Made by a program: the position numbers and the translations under genes. Positions 48,204 through 56,392 of a DNA stretch of 64,000 nucleotides are shown here, piece after piece. Positions within the stretch are counted from its first letter, which is position 1. Every line of letters starts with the position of its first letter. Under the pieces are notes generated by a model. The model saw only the letters and a list, made by a program, of their open reading frames with translations. It searched no databases and was not told the DNA's origin. This stretch comes from Streptomyces sp. ADI95-17. Its GTDB lineage: Bacteria; Actinomycetota; Actinomycetes; Streptomycetales; Streptomycetaceae. The stretch lies in assembly GCF_003846175.1 (NCBI RefSeq), contig NZ_ML123044.1:1109424-1173423 (forward strand), given 5' to 3'.

Positions 48204-50800
48204 CCCGTTGCCCCCAGCGGTTCCTCGACGTTCGCGGCTCTTCCGGCCCGCCCGGACCGGGCATCGCCGTCCGGACCCGGATCGTTGTGCAGTCCGAGCA
48301 GCAGGCGCAGCACCGGCTCGACCGCGTCGGCGCGGGCCTCGTCCAGCCCCTGGCCGAATCCGGGGGCCGGCGCCCCGGCCCCGGCGCCCGTACCCGTGGC
48401 CGCCGGCCCTCCGGCGGACGGGCCTCGCCGCACCAGCTCGCCCAGGGTGCGCCGTACGCCCGCTTCGTACGCGGAGAACGTGCGCCGCAGCAGTGGCAGC
48501 ACATCGGCGAACCGGTCGGCGGGCACTCCGGTGAGCCAGGCGTCGACCAGGCCGAGGAGCCGCTCGTCGTGGACGAGCAGCATGCCGCCGCCGGCGGCTC
48601 CGCCGACGAACCCCTCGATCCACTCCGCGGCGTCGGCCGGGGGTGTGCCGGGCGAGAGGGCCAGGCCCATCAGCCGTGCCGCGTCGTCCTCCGCGAGCCG
48701 TCCTTCGTCGAGCAGCAGGCGGGTCGCGCGCCCCCGGATGACTCCGGCGACCGTGTCCCGGGCGGCGAGCTTGTGCAGTACGGCCGTCCAGCGCCCGCGC
48801 AGTCCGCCCGTGTCCGCGTTCGTGCTGGTGCCCGTTCCGGTGTCCGCGTCCGTGTCCGTGTCCGTATCCGCGTTCGCGTTCGCGTTCGTGCTGGTGTCCG
48901 CGTCCGTGCCGGTTTCTGTGCTCGTGTCCGTGGCCGGGCCGGGGTTCGCCGGTGCTGCCCCGGTGAGGAGTCCGATCGCGGTGTGGACCGCGTCCACCCG
49001 GCCGCGTAGTTCGGCGGCACCGTCGGCGTCGAGCCCGGTGCAGGCGGGCGGCAGCCCGACGCAGATCCGCTCGGCGAGCCCGGCCGCGACCCCGGCCAGC
49101 GCGGCGGTGTCCGTGGAGCGCACGTCTCCGTAGCGCAGGGTGCGGGCCAGCGCGGGCAGCGCGTCGGCGAGACGGCCGACGTCGGAGTCGAGCGCGGCGC
49201 GGTCGGCGAGGGCCCGCATCACCACGGGGAGCGCGTCGGGCAGTTCGGCCAGGAGGCACTGCTCGGCGAGGGCCGTGACCTCGGCGAGCGCGGTCGCCGA
49301 GGCCGCCTGCGCCCCGGCCTTGGCGGTGGCCGCGGAGAGCACAGTGGTGCCCCAGGTCCCGGCCTCCGCGACCTGTACGTACAGCTCGGGCTCCCAGCGC
49401 AGCCGCCAGCTCTCCCGGAAGGTGCCGGTGCTCGCCCGGCCGGCGGCGGGCTCGCCCCAGCCGACGGCGAGAATGCGCAGCCGGTGCAGCAGCCTGCTGC
49501 GGGCCGCGTCGTTGTCCTTGCGCAGGTCGAGCTCCAGCTCCCGCTCCTGCGCCTCCGGCTTGAGCCGGAGCGTGCGCTGCTGACGGGTGAGATCGCGTTG
49601 CAGGGGTACGGCGGGGGCGGTGTCCGGGACTTCACCGAGGGCCTCGCCGACGATCAGCCGGTCCTGGACGAGCGCGAGCGGCACATCGGAGCCTTCGCAC
49701 ATCACGGCACGGATCGCGTCCGTCGTCTCGCCCAGCCCGGCCAGCGGGCGGCCACGCATGGCGGCCAACGTCTCGGCGAGCCGGACGGCCTCGATGACAT
49801 GGGCGGACGACACGAACCGGTCCTCGTCGCGCATGAGTCCGGCGACCTTGGTCATCCACCGCTCGATGGGGCGGTCCGGGGCGTCGAAGAGGTGTCCGTA
49901 CCAGCCGGGCGAGTCGATGCCCGCGCCGTAACCGCTGTGCCGGGCGAGCCGCCGGTGCGACCAGGGCACCCAGGTCAGCTCGGCCTTGACCTTGGGCAGC
50001 CCCTTGAGCAGGGCGCGGTCGGCGGTGAGCGTGGTCCTCGTGCCGAGCGCGGGTACGTGCCAGGCACCGCAGACGACCGCGATGTCGTCGCCGAACTCCT
50101 TCACGGCCTTGCGCAGTTGAATGCGCATGTGCGCCTCGCGGACGGCGTCACGGGGATGGCCGCCGTCCCCGTACACCTCGCGCAGGGCGGTCATCGCCTC
50201 GGCGAGGGCGGCGAACGGTGCCCGCGGGTCGACGGCCTCGCCGTCCCGGGTGCGGTGTTCGACGACGTCCTCCCACCAGCGCTCCGGGTCGTCGTAGCCC
50301 GCCGTACGGGCGAGCACACCGATGGGGTCGATCGGGGCCCGCGCGGCCGGGCCCTCCGCCCCCTCCTCACCGTCCGCTCCCTCGTCCTCCTCGGCTCCCC
50401 CGTCCTCGTGACCTTCCCCGTTCCCTTGCGTCATGGCCAGGGAGTTGGCTGCGGGCAGGTCGATGAACCGGACCGGGACACCGTGTTCAAGGGCCCAGCG
50501 GATCGCGATCCACTCGGGCGAGAACGAGGCCAGCGGCCAGAACGCCGCCTGCCCCGGGTCGTCGACGGCGTGGGCGAGCAGCGCGACCGGGGGCCGCATC
50601 CGCTCGTCGGCCGCCAGCGGCAGCAGTGCGTCGGCCTCCGGCGGCCCTTCCACGAGCACGGCTTGCGGGCGGGCGGCGTCCAGCGCGGCGCGGACGGCGC
50701 GGGCCGAGCCCGGTCCGTGGTGCCGCACCCCCAGCAGCAGCGGTCCCGCAGGGCGCTCGGCCCGGGTCATTTCGTCCTGGGTCGTTTCGGCCCGGGTCAT
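48200..50800 (-). CDS. DUF5682 family protein (TraB/EreA-like hydrolase candidate)
   Basis: An 866-residue protein. The N-terminal 260 residues look like the TraB/TIKI/EreA fold: LLLGVRHHGPGSARAV (His pair, about 22-37), AVLVEGPPEADALL, GVPVRFIDLP, and VVCGAWHVPAL (about 240-250), the spacing of His/Glu residues used by that superfamily. The middle and C-terminus are helical, with a hypervariable Asp/Thr/Asn-rich insert (about 610-660) encoded by hexamer repeats. The function of DUF5682 is not established; hydrolase is my inference. Both ends overlap neighbours as ATGA, so it is tightly coupled to the AAA and VWA genes. Confidence 0.85.
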   Translation of the reverse strand: MTRAETTQDEMTRAERPAGPLLLGVRHHGPGSARAVRAALDAARPQAVLVEGPPEADALLPLAADERMRPPVALLAHAVDDPGQAAFWPLASFSPEWIAIRWALEHGVPVRFIDLPAANSLAMTQGNGEGHEDGGAEEDEGADGEEGAEGPAARAPIDPIGVLARTAGYDDPERWWEDVVEHRTRDGEAVDPRAPFAALAEAMTALREVYGDGGHPRDAVREAHMRIQLRKAVKEFGDDIAVVCGAWHVPALGTRTTLTADRALLKGLPKVKAELTWVPWSHRRLARHSGYGAGIDSPGWYGHLFDAPDRPIERWMTKVAGLMRDEDRFVSSAHVIEAVRLAETLAAMRGRPLAGLGETTDAIRAVMCEGSDVPLALVQDRLIVGEALGEVPDTAPAVPLQRDLTRQQRTLRLKPEAQERELELDLRKDNDAARSRLLHRLRILAVGWGEPAAGRASTGTFRESWRLRWEPELYVQVAEAGTWGTTVLSAATAKAGAQAASATALAEVTALAEQCLLAELPDALPVVMRALADRAALDSDVGRLADALPALARTLRYGDVRSTDTAALAGVAAGLAERICVGLPPACTGLDADGAAELRGRVDAVHTAIGLLTGAAPANPGPATDTSTETGTDADTSTNANANADTDTDTDADTGTGTSTNADTGGLRGRWTAVLHKLAARDTVAGVIRGRATRLLLDEGRLAEDDAARLMGLALSPGTPPADAAEWIEGFVGGAAGGGMLLVHDERLLGLVDAWLTGVPADRFADVLPLLRRTFSAYEAGVRRTLGELVRRGPSAGGPAATGTGAGAGAPAPGFGQGLDEARADAVEPVLRLLLGLHNDPGPDGDARSGRAGRAANVEEPLGATG
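48820..48935. repeat. Hexanucleotide-type repeat inside the DUF5682 gene
   Basis: Imperfect GTCCGT/GTCCGC/GTTCGC hexamers encode an alternating Asp/Thr/Ala/Asn stretch. This is an in-frame microsatellite that can change length. Confidence 0.8.
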
Positions 50801-51909
50801 GCGGATACCTCGCGGCAGGCGCGGTAGAAGTCCTTCCACCCGTCCCGCTCCCGGACCACCGTCTCCAGATACTCCTGCCAGACCACGCGGTCGGCGGCGG
50901 GATCGCGGACGACCGCGCCGAGGATGCCCGCCGCCACGTCGCCGGGGCGCAGCAGCCCGTCGCCGAAGTGGGCGGCCAGGGCCAGGCCGTTGGTGACGAC
51001 GGAGATCGCCTCGGCCGTCGACAGCGTCCCCGAGGGGGACTTGAGCTTGGTGCGGCCGTCGGTGGTGACTCCGTCGCGCAGTTCGCGGAAGACCGTGACG
51101 ACGCGCCGGATCTCGGTCATGCCGTCCGGTGCGGCCGGGAGGTCGAGCGAGCGCCCGATCTGGTCGACGCGCCGGGACACGATGTCGACCTCGGCGTCGG
51201 GCGTGGCCGGCAGCGGGAGCACGACGGTGTTGAACCGGCGGCGCAGGGCGCTGGACAGCTCGTTGACCCCGCGGTCGCGGTCGTTGGCGGTGGCGATGAC
51301 GTTGAATCCGCGGACCGCCTGGACCTCCTGTCCCAGCTCGGGAATGGGGAGCGTCTTCTCCGACAGGATCGTGATGAGCGAGTCCTGCACATCGGCGGGG
51401 ATGCGCGTGAGCTCCTCGATCCGCGCCGTCATGCCGTCGGACATGGCGCGCATGAGCGGGCTGGGCACCAGGGCGTCGCGGCTGGGCCCGTGCGCCAGCA
51501 GCCGCGCGTAGTTCCAGCCGTAGCGGACCGCCTCTTCCGGGGTGCCCGCCGTGCCCTGGACGAGCAGTGTCGAGTCGCCGCTGACGGCGGCCGCGAGGTG
51601 TTCCGACACCCAGGTCTTGGCGGTCCCCGGAACGCCGAGGAGCAGCAGGGCCCGGTCGGTGGCGAGGGTGGTCACGGCGACCTCGACGAGTCGGCGCGGA
51701 CCCACGTACTTCGGTGTGATCACGGTACCGTCCGGCAGGGCGCCACCGAGCAGGTAGATGGCGACGGCCCACGGCGAGAGCTTCCAACGGGCGGGGCGCG
51801 GGCGGTCGTCGGCCGCGGCGAGGGCCTTCAGCTCATGGGCGAAGGCGTCCTCGGCATGCGGTCGCAGAGCCTGTACGTCGACGTCGGCAGTGGTTTCGGA
51901 CACGGTCAT
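50797..51909 (-). CDS. MoxR-type AAA ATPase
   Basis: 370 residues. Walker A is LGVPGTAKTW (about 90-98). The second strand normally ending in DE reads ARIEELTRIPADVQDSLITIL (about 160-180), so the Walker B Asp is replaced by Glu (EE in place of DE). Sensor 1 is VIATAND (about 204-210), followed by ELSSALRRRFNTVVLP (arginine finger region). MoxR ATPases act as chaperones or remodellers with VWA partners. The ATG at 51909 follows GGAGGGGGATCC. First gene of the operon; its promoter is one arm of the inverted repeat at 51948-52064. Confidence 0.92.
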   Translation of the reverse strand: MTVSETTADVDVQALRPHAEDAFAHELKALAAADDRPRPARWKLSPWAVAIYLLGGALPDGTVITPKYVGPRRLVEVAVTTLATDRALLLLGVPGTAKTWVSEHLAAAVSGDSTLLVQGTAGTPEEAVRYGWNYARLLAHGPSRDALVPSPLMRAMSDGMTARIEELTRIPADVQDSLITILSEKTLPIPELGQEVQAVRGFNVIATANDRDRGVNELSSALRRRFNTVVLPLPATPDAEVDIVSRRVDQIGRSLDLPAAPDGMTEIRRVVTVFRELRDGVTTDGRTKLKSPSGTLSTAEAISVVTNGLALAAHFGDGLLRPGDVAAGILGAVVRDPAADRVVWQEYLETVVRERDGWKDFYRACREVSA

Positions 51910-51947
51910 GGATCCCCCTCCGGATCGGTCGACCCGATGTGGTTCCC

Positions 51948-52064
51948 ACCGTGCACCATGCCACTGACAATCGGCCGCGGGCCGCGGGGAGCGAGCCGGG
52001 CCGAGGTGCGTGCGTGACGATGAATCAGCAGGTCGGGGCGATTGTCAGTGGGTCGCTCTACCGT
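51948..52064. promoter_or_regulatory. Paired divergent DNA-damage (PafBC/RecA-NDp type) promoters
   Basis: CCACTGACAATCG (51961-51973) and CGATTGTCAGTGG (52039-52051) form a perfect 13-bp inverted repeat 65 bp apart. On the plus strand TTGTCAGTG (52042-52050), 8 nt, then TACCGT (52059-52064) fits the RecA-independent damage motif TTGTCRGTG-N8-TAnnnT exactly and predicts transcription from the SWIM start codon. On the minus strand TTGTCAGTG, 8 nt, then CACGGT (51953-51948) fits except for the first -10 base. Confidence 0.75.
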
Positions 52065-52071
52065 CGTTCCC

Positions 52072-53682
52072 ATGCTGCTATCTCACGGGGGAGAACCCTT
52101 GCGCACCGCCGCTCCGGTGGCGCGCTGGACGGTGGAGCAGGTGCTGGCCCTCGCTCCCGATGACGCGTCACGCAAGGCGGGGAGCAAGCTCGGTTCGGCC
52201 GGTCCGTGGTCGGGCGGCGGGTGCGACGGTTCGGGTGCGGTGTGGGGACAGTGCAAGGGGAGCGGGAGCAAGCCGTACGTGACGGTGATCGACATCACCG
52301 GCCCCGCGTACAAGTGCAGTTGCCCGAGCCGGAAGTTCCCGTGCAAGCACGCGCTGGGGCTGCTGCTGGTCTGGGCGTCGGGCGAATCGGCCCTGCCCGC
52401 GGGCGAGGTGCCCGACTGGGCCGGTGAGTGGCTGGCGGACCGCCGCAGGCGTTCGGTGGAGCAGGCGGAGAAGCGCGCGGGTACGGACGGCGCCCCGTCC
52501 GCGGGCCCGGCCGACCCGGAGGCCGCCCGGCGGCGGGCCGAGCGGCGCGCCGAGCGGATCACCGGCGGCGCGAAGGAGTTGGAGGAGCGGCTGGCCGATC
52601 TGCTGCGCGGGGGGCTGGCGGCGGCCGATCAGCCGGGGTACGGGCTCTGGGAGGAGACGGCGGCCCGCATGGTCGACGCCCAGGCGCCCGGACTGGCGGC
52701 CCGGGTGCGGGAGTTGGGCTCCATACCGTCGTCCGGTCCGGGCTGGCCGGCCCGGCTGCTGGAGGAGTGTGCGCTGCTGCATCTGCTGGACAGCGCATGG
52801 CTGGGGATCGACCGGCTGCCGGAGCCGCTGGCGGCCACGGTCCGTACCCGGGTGGGGCTGACTGCCCCCGCCGAGAGCCCGCCGGTCCGTGACCGCTGGC
52901 TGGTCCTCGCCCAGTACGACACCCCGGACGGCAAGATCGTCGCGCGCCGCATCTGGCTGTACGGGAGGGAGACGGGCCGCACGGCACTGCTGCTCTCCTT
53001 CGGAGCGGCCGGGCGCTCCCCCGGCCTGGCGCTGCCGGTCGGCGTCACGATCGACGCCGAGATCACGCCCCATCCGGGCTCCGGCCGGCTGCGGGCGGAG
53101 CTGGGCCGGCAGTTCGGTGTGCCGTCGCCGACCGGTACGCCCCCACCGGGCGGCACGGCAGCGGAGGCGATCGGCGGTTACGGGGACGCCCTGCGGGAGG
53201 ACCCCTGGCTGGATGCCTGGCCGGTGACCCTGCGCGACGTCATGCCCGTGCCGTCCGGGGACGGCTGGCAGCTGGTGGACGCGGCGGGCGATGCGGCGCT
53301 GCCCGTCGCCCCGGCGGCTCTGTCCCGGCCCGGCCTGTGGAAGCTCGTCGCGCTCTCCGGCGGCTCCCCGGTCACGGTCTTCGGCGAATGCGGCCACCGC
53401 GGCTTCGAGCCGTTCGCGGCTTGGTCCACCGGGTCCGACGACGACCCCGGGTCCGACGACGACTCCGGAGCCGGGGGCGGAACCGGAGCCGGAGCCGGGG
53501 GCGGAACCGGAGCCGGGGGCGGAACCGAGGGCGAGGTCGGGGCTGATTTCGGCGATGGAGCCGAGGCCGGGGACGGGACCGCAGCCGCAGCCGGCACCAG
53601 GGGCGTCGCCGCAGCCGCAGCCCGGAGCGACACCGGTTCCGGCCGTGCCGGGGCGGCGTCCGGGATCGTGCCGCTCATCTGA
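52072..53682 (+). CDS. SWIM zinc-finger protein
   Basis: 536 residues. The SWIM motif is KCSCPSRKFPCKHALGLLL (about 80-98; CxC...CxH), just after VTVIDITGPAY. The N-terminus APVARWTVEQVLALAPDDASRKAGSKL precedes it. The rest is helical or beta (DRWLVLAQYDTPDGKIVARRIWLYG), ending in a Gly/Ala/Glu low-complexity tail from residue 460. SWIM domains bind DNA or proteins. The ATG at 52072 sits 7-8 nt after the -10, so the transcript is probably leaderless. It is followed by DUF5691 45 bases later. Confidence 0.9.
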   Translation: MLLSHGGEPLRTAAPVARWTVEQVLALAPDDASRKAGSKLGSAGPWSGGGCDGSGAVWGQCKGSGSKPYVTVIDITGPAYKCSCPSRKFPCKHALGLLLVWASGESALPAGEVPDWAGEWLADRRRRSVEQAEKRAGTDGAPSAGPADPEAARRRAERRAERITGGAKELEERLADLLRGGLAAADQPGYGLWEETAARMVDAQAPGLAARVRELGSIPSSGPGWPARLLEECALLHLLDSAWLGIDRLPEPLAATVRTRVGLTAPAESPPVRDRWLVLAQYDTPDGKIVARRIWLYGRETGRTALLLSFGAAGRSPGLALPVGVTIDAEITPHPGSGRLRAELGRQFGVPSPTGTPPPGGTAAEAIGGYGDALREDPWLDAWPVTLRDVMPVPSGDGWQLVDAAGDAALPVAPAALSRPGLWKLVALSGGSPVTVFGECGHRGFEPFAAWSTGSDDDPGSDDDSGAGGGTGAGAGGGTGAGGGTEGEVGADFGDGAEAGDGTAAAAGTRGVAAAAARSDTGSGRAGAASGIVPLI

Positions 53683-53726
53683 CGTTGGGCCCGAAGCTCG
53701 AAGGGGGATTCATGCAAGGGGGACCG

Positions 53727-55322
53727 ATGCCTCGCACCATCACACCCGCGCCGTGGGAGGAGCTCGTCACCACGGCGCTGCTCGGCACCGACCGCCGCCC
53801 GACGGCGGGAGACGGCGGTGCGGCCGGGCTGCTGGACGCGGCGGCGCTCCACACCGTACGGCGCAGGGCGGGGCTCCGGCCCGCCGCACCCGCCGCCCGG
53901 CCCGAACCGGCACCCGTCGACCGACGGCCGCCGCTGCCCCCGGCCGCGCGGCGCAGGCTCGCCCAACTGCTGGCGGACCGGTCGGCATCAGCCGGCTCGG
54001 TCGGCCGTCGGGGTACGGCGCCCGATCTCACGGAGCTGATCCCGCAGTGGCTGGCCACCGCCAACCAGCAGGGCTTCCGGGCCCCGGCCGCGCTGCTCCC
54101 GGCCCTGCTCGACGCGGCCAGGGCCCGTACGGATCTGCGGCCGCAGGCCCTGACCTTCGCCGGGCCGCGCGGATTGTGGCTGGCGGGGCTGAACCCCGAG
54201 TGGAAGTTCGCGCTGCGCGGTTCGTCCGGCGGCTCGTCGCTGCCCGGCCCGACGGAGCCGGAGGCGGTCACCCGGCTGTGGGAGGAGGGGTTGTTCGCCG
54301 AGCGGGTCGCCCTGCTCGGGGCGGTTCGGGCCCACGATCCCGTAGCGGCGCTCGCGCTGCTCGCGACCACCTGGACCACCGAGCGGGCCGAGGACCGGCT
54401 GATGTTCCTCGACTCGCTGCGCACCGGGCTCTCCTCGGTGGACGAGCCCTTCCTGGAACAGGCGCTCTCCGACCGCAGCCGCAACGTCCGCTCGACCGCG
54501 GCCGAACTGCTCTCCGCGCTGCCGGAGTCGGCGCTCGCCGGCCGGATGGCGTCCCGCGCGCTGTCCTGCGTGAGCCCGGACCTCACCGGCGACGAAGCCT
54601 CGGTCGCCGTGGAGGCACCGCACGAATGCGATGCCGCGATGGAGCGGGACGGTGTGGTGGCGGCGCCGCCGTCCGGGCGGGGGGAACGGTCCTGGTGGCT
54701 CGGGCAGTTGGTGGAGGCGACGCCGCTCGCCACCTGGCCGGCCCGGTTCGGTGGCCGCTCCGCGCGGGAGATCGTCGGCCTTCCGGTCGCGGACGGCTGG
54801 GCCGAGGAGCTGCACGCGGCATGGTGCCGGGCGACGGTGCGGCAGCGTGACCCCGAGTGGGCCCGCGCGCTGCTCGGCGCCCCCTCCCTGCCTCCGTCGA
54901 ACGGCCCCGGTACGGCATCGCTCGCCGAACGGTCGAAGCTCCTCGGCATACTCCCGTCGGCCGAACGGGCCGGCTGGGTGGCCGACTTCATAGCCGCGCA
55001 CGGGCTGTCGGAGGCCTTCCAGCTCCTGGGGGTCTGCCCGACCCCCTGGGCCGGGCCGCTGGGCCGCGCGGTCGTCGACGCCCTGGACATCGCCCGGGAC
55101 GCGGGCAGCTACCCCTGGAGCTTCAGCGGCGTGATGGGCCTCGCCGAACGCTGTCTGAATCCGGCCGAGGCGGACCGCCTGGAGGTCCTCACCACCACCC
55201 CGGACGAGCCGGAGGACGCCTCACCGGGCGCGAACGGCTACTGGTCGGAGGCCTTCCAGCGGCTGGTCTCCACGTTGCGGCTGCGCGCGGCGATGGACTC
55301 GGAGCTGACCCCGGCAGTCTGA
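53727..55322 (+). CDS. DUF5691 family protein
   Basis: 531 residues, mostly helical. TPAPWEELVTTALLGTDRRP at the N-terminus is the family signature; PQWLATANQQGFRAPAALLPALLDAAR and the repeated helical pairs around VALLGAVRAHDPVAALALLATTW suggest a HEAT-like solenoid. Function unknown; the gene is found with SWIM, MoxR, DUF5682 and VWA genes in actinobacteria. ATG at 53712 or 53727 are both possible, each with AAGGGGG just upstream; the latter begins at MPRTITPAPWEEL. Its 3' side is a long GC repeat. Confidence 0.85.
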   Translation: MPRTITPAPWEELVTTALLGTDRRPTAGDGGAAGLLDAAALHTVRRRAGLRPAAPAARPEPAPVDRRPPLPPAARRRLAQLLADRSASAGSVGRRGTAPDLTELIPQWLATANQQGFRAPAALLPALLDAARARTDLRPQALTFAGPRGLWLAGLNPEWKFALRGSSGGSSLPGPTEPEAVTRLWEEGLFAERVALLGAVRAHDPVAALALLATTWTTERAEDRLMFLDSLRTGLSSVDEPFLEQALSDRSRNVRSTAAELLSALPESALAGRMASRALSCVSPDLTGDEASVAVEAPHECDAAMERDGVVAAPPSGRGERSWWLGQLVEATPLATWPARFGGRSAREIVGLPVADGWAEELHAAWCRATVRQRDPEWARALLGAPSLPPSNGPGTASLAERSKLLGILPSAERAGWVADFIAAHGLSEAFQLLGVCPTPWAGPLGRAVVDALDIARDAGSYPWSFSGVMGLAERCLNPAEADRLEVLTTTPDEPEDASPGANGYWSEAFQRLVSTLRLRAAMDSELTPAV

Positions 55323-55366
55323 CGAAACCGACAGCGGACGGGAAGCCGACCCCGGACGAGCCGGAA

Positions 55367-55500
55367 CGGCGCGAGGCGGCGCGAGGCGAGGCGGCGCGAG
55401 GCGAGGCGAGGCGGCGCGAGGCGAGGCGGCGCGGGGCAGCGCGAGGCGAGGCGGCGCGGGGCGAGGCGGCGCGGGGCAGCGCGAGGCAGCGCGAGGCAGA
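55367..55500. repeat. Low-complexity GCGAGGC/GGCGCGG tandem array between convergent genes
   Basis: 134 bases made of GCGAGGCGAGGCG-type 5-, 8- and 13-bp units, filling the space between the DUF5691 stop and the icmB stop. No gene is visible in 55323-55591 and no ordinary terminator stem was picked out. Confidence 0.9.
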
Positions 55501-55591
55501 ACAGAACAGACCATGGCGCGGCAGGACGGCGCCCCGTCCCTCCCGGCGACGTGGCGCGGGCGGGACGGGGACAGGGCCCGGCAGGCGCGGG

Positions 55592-56005
55592 TCAGGCTTC
55601 CGCGGGGTGACGGACGTTCGCGTTGACCCAGTCGACGATCGATGTCGTCGTGGCGCCCGGGGTGAAGATCTCCGCGACGCCCTGGTCCTTCAGTGGCGCG
55701 ATGTCCGCCTCCGGGATGATGCCGCCGCCGAAGACCTTGATGTCCTCCGCCTCTCGCTCCTTCAGCAGCTCGATCACCTTGGCGAAGAGAGTGTTGTGCG
55801 CACCGGAGAGGATCGAGAGGCCGATCGCGTCGGCGTCCTCCTGGATCGCGGTGTCCACGATCTGCTCGGGCGTCTGGTGGAGCCCGGTGTAGATAACCTC
55901 CATGCCCGCGTCACGCAGCGCCCTGGCGATCACCTTGGCCCCGCGATCATGGCCGTCCAGGCCCGGCTTCGCCACCACCACACGGATCGGACCGGTCACA
56001 CCCAT
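55592..56005 (-). CDS. icmB: Isobutyryl-CoA mutase small (B12-binding) subunit
   Basis: 137 residues of a cobalamin-binding domain: [26 protein letters not shown] with the DxHxxG base-off motif, [10 protein letters not shown] and FGGGIIP. It matches Streptomyces IcmB closely from memory. With the large IcmA subunit it interconverts isobutyryl-CoA and n-butyryl-CoA, linking valine breakdown to polyketide precursors. The ATG at 56005 follows GGAGGCAGTG; a GTG at 56017 is possible. The IcmA gene is not in the window. Confidence 0.92.
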   Translation of the reverse strand: MGVTGPIRVVVAKPGLDGHDRGAKVIARALRDAGMEVIYTGLHQTPEQIVDTAIQEDADAIGLSILSGAHNTLFAKVIELLKEREAEDIKVFGGGIIPEADIAPLKDQGVAEIFTPGATTTSIVDWVNANVRHPAEA

Positions 56006-56392
56006 CACTGCCTCCACATGCCTCTCCCGTGCCTGAAGGGCCGGGGATGTGAACGAACGTTATCTACAGCATCCCGCAAGCCGTCGTTTCGCGGTGGACG
56101 GGGAGGGGGAAATCACACGTGGGACATGTTCACCGGGCGACGTTCCCGTAATCACGCGGCGCACCTGCCGTGCGGGACCGGCCGCCAGGGGAGCCGCTAC
56201 GAGGTCGCCGTACCACCGCGCCGCCAGCCGCGCGGCACGGTGGTACGGGCCACCCGGCCGGGCAGGCCATCCGGCCGACCGGTCGACCGGTCGACCGGCC
56301 ATCCGGCCGACCGCGCCTCCGTGACAGCACCCCATGAGAGGGCATCCGGGGCCGGAACCGCCTCCCCCGCTTGCCGGAGCAGGAGGTCGGCC
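56006..56392. other. Divergent region between icmB and the lipase gene
   Basis: 387 bases without a gene. The icmB side is AT-rich (AACGTTATCTACAG near 56056). From 56230 there are short GACCGGTC and CATCCGGCCGACC repeats (about 56266-56315). AGGAGGT at 56381-56387 is the lipase ribosome site. No B12 riboswitch was recognised. Confidence 0.5.

Noticed and set aside
55367..55500. A small Arg/Ala-rich coding sequence in the repeat array
   Set aside because: All frames are repetitive composition artefacts with no ribosome site or conserved motif.
56006..56392. Cobalamin riboswitch before icmB
   Set aside because: No B12-box-like sequence or recognisable fold was found upstream of the icmB start.
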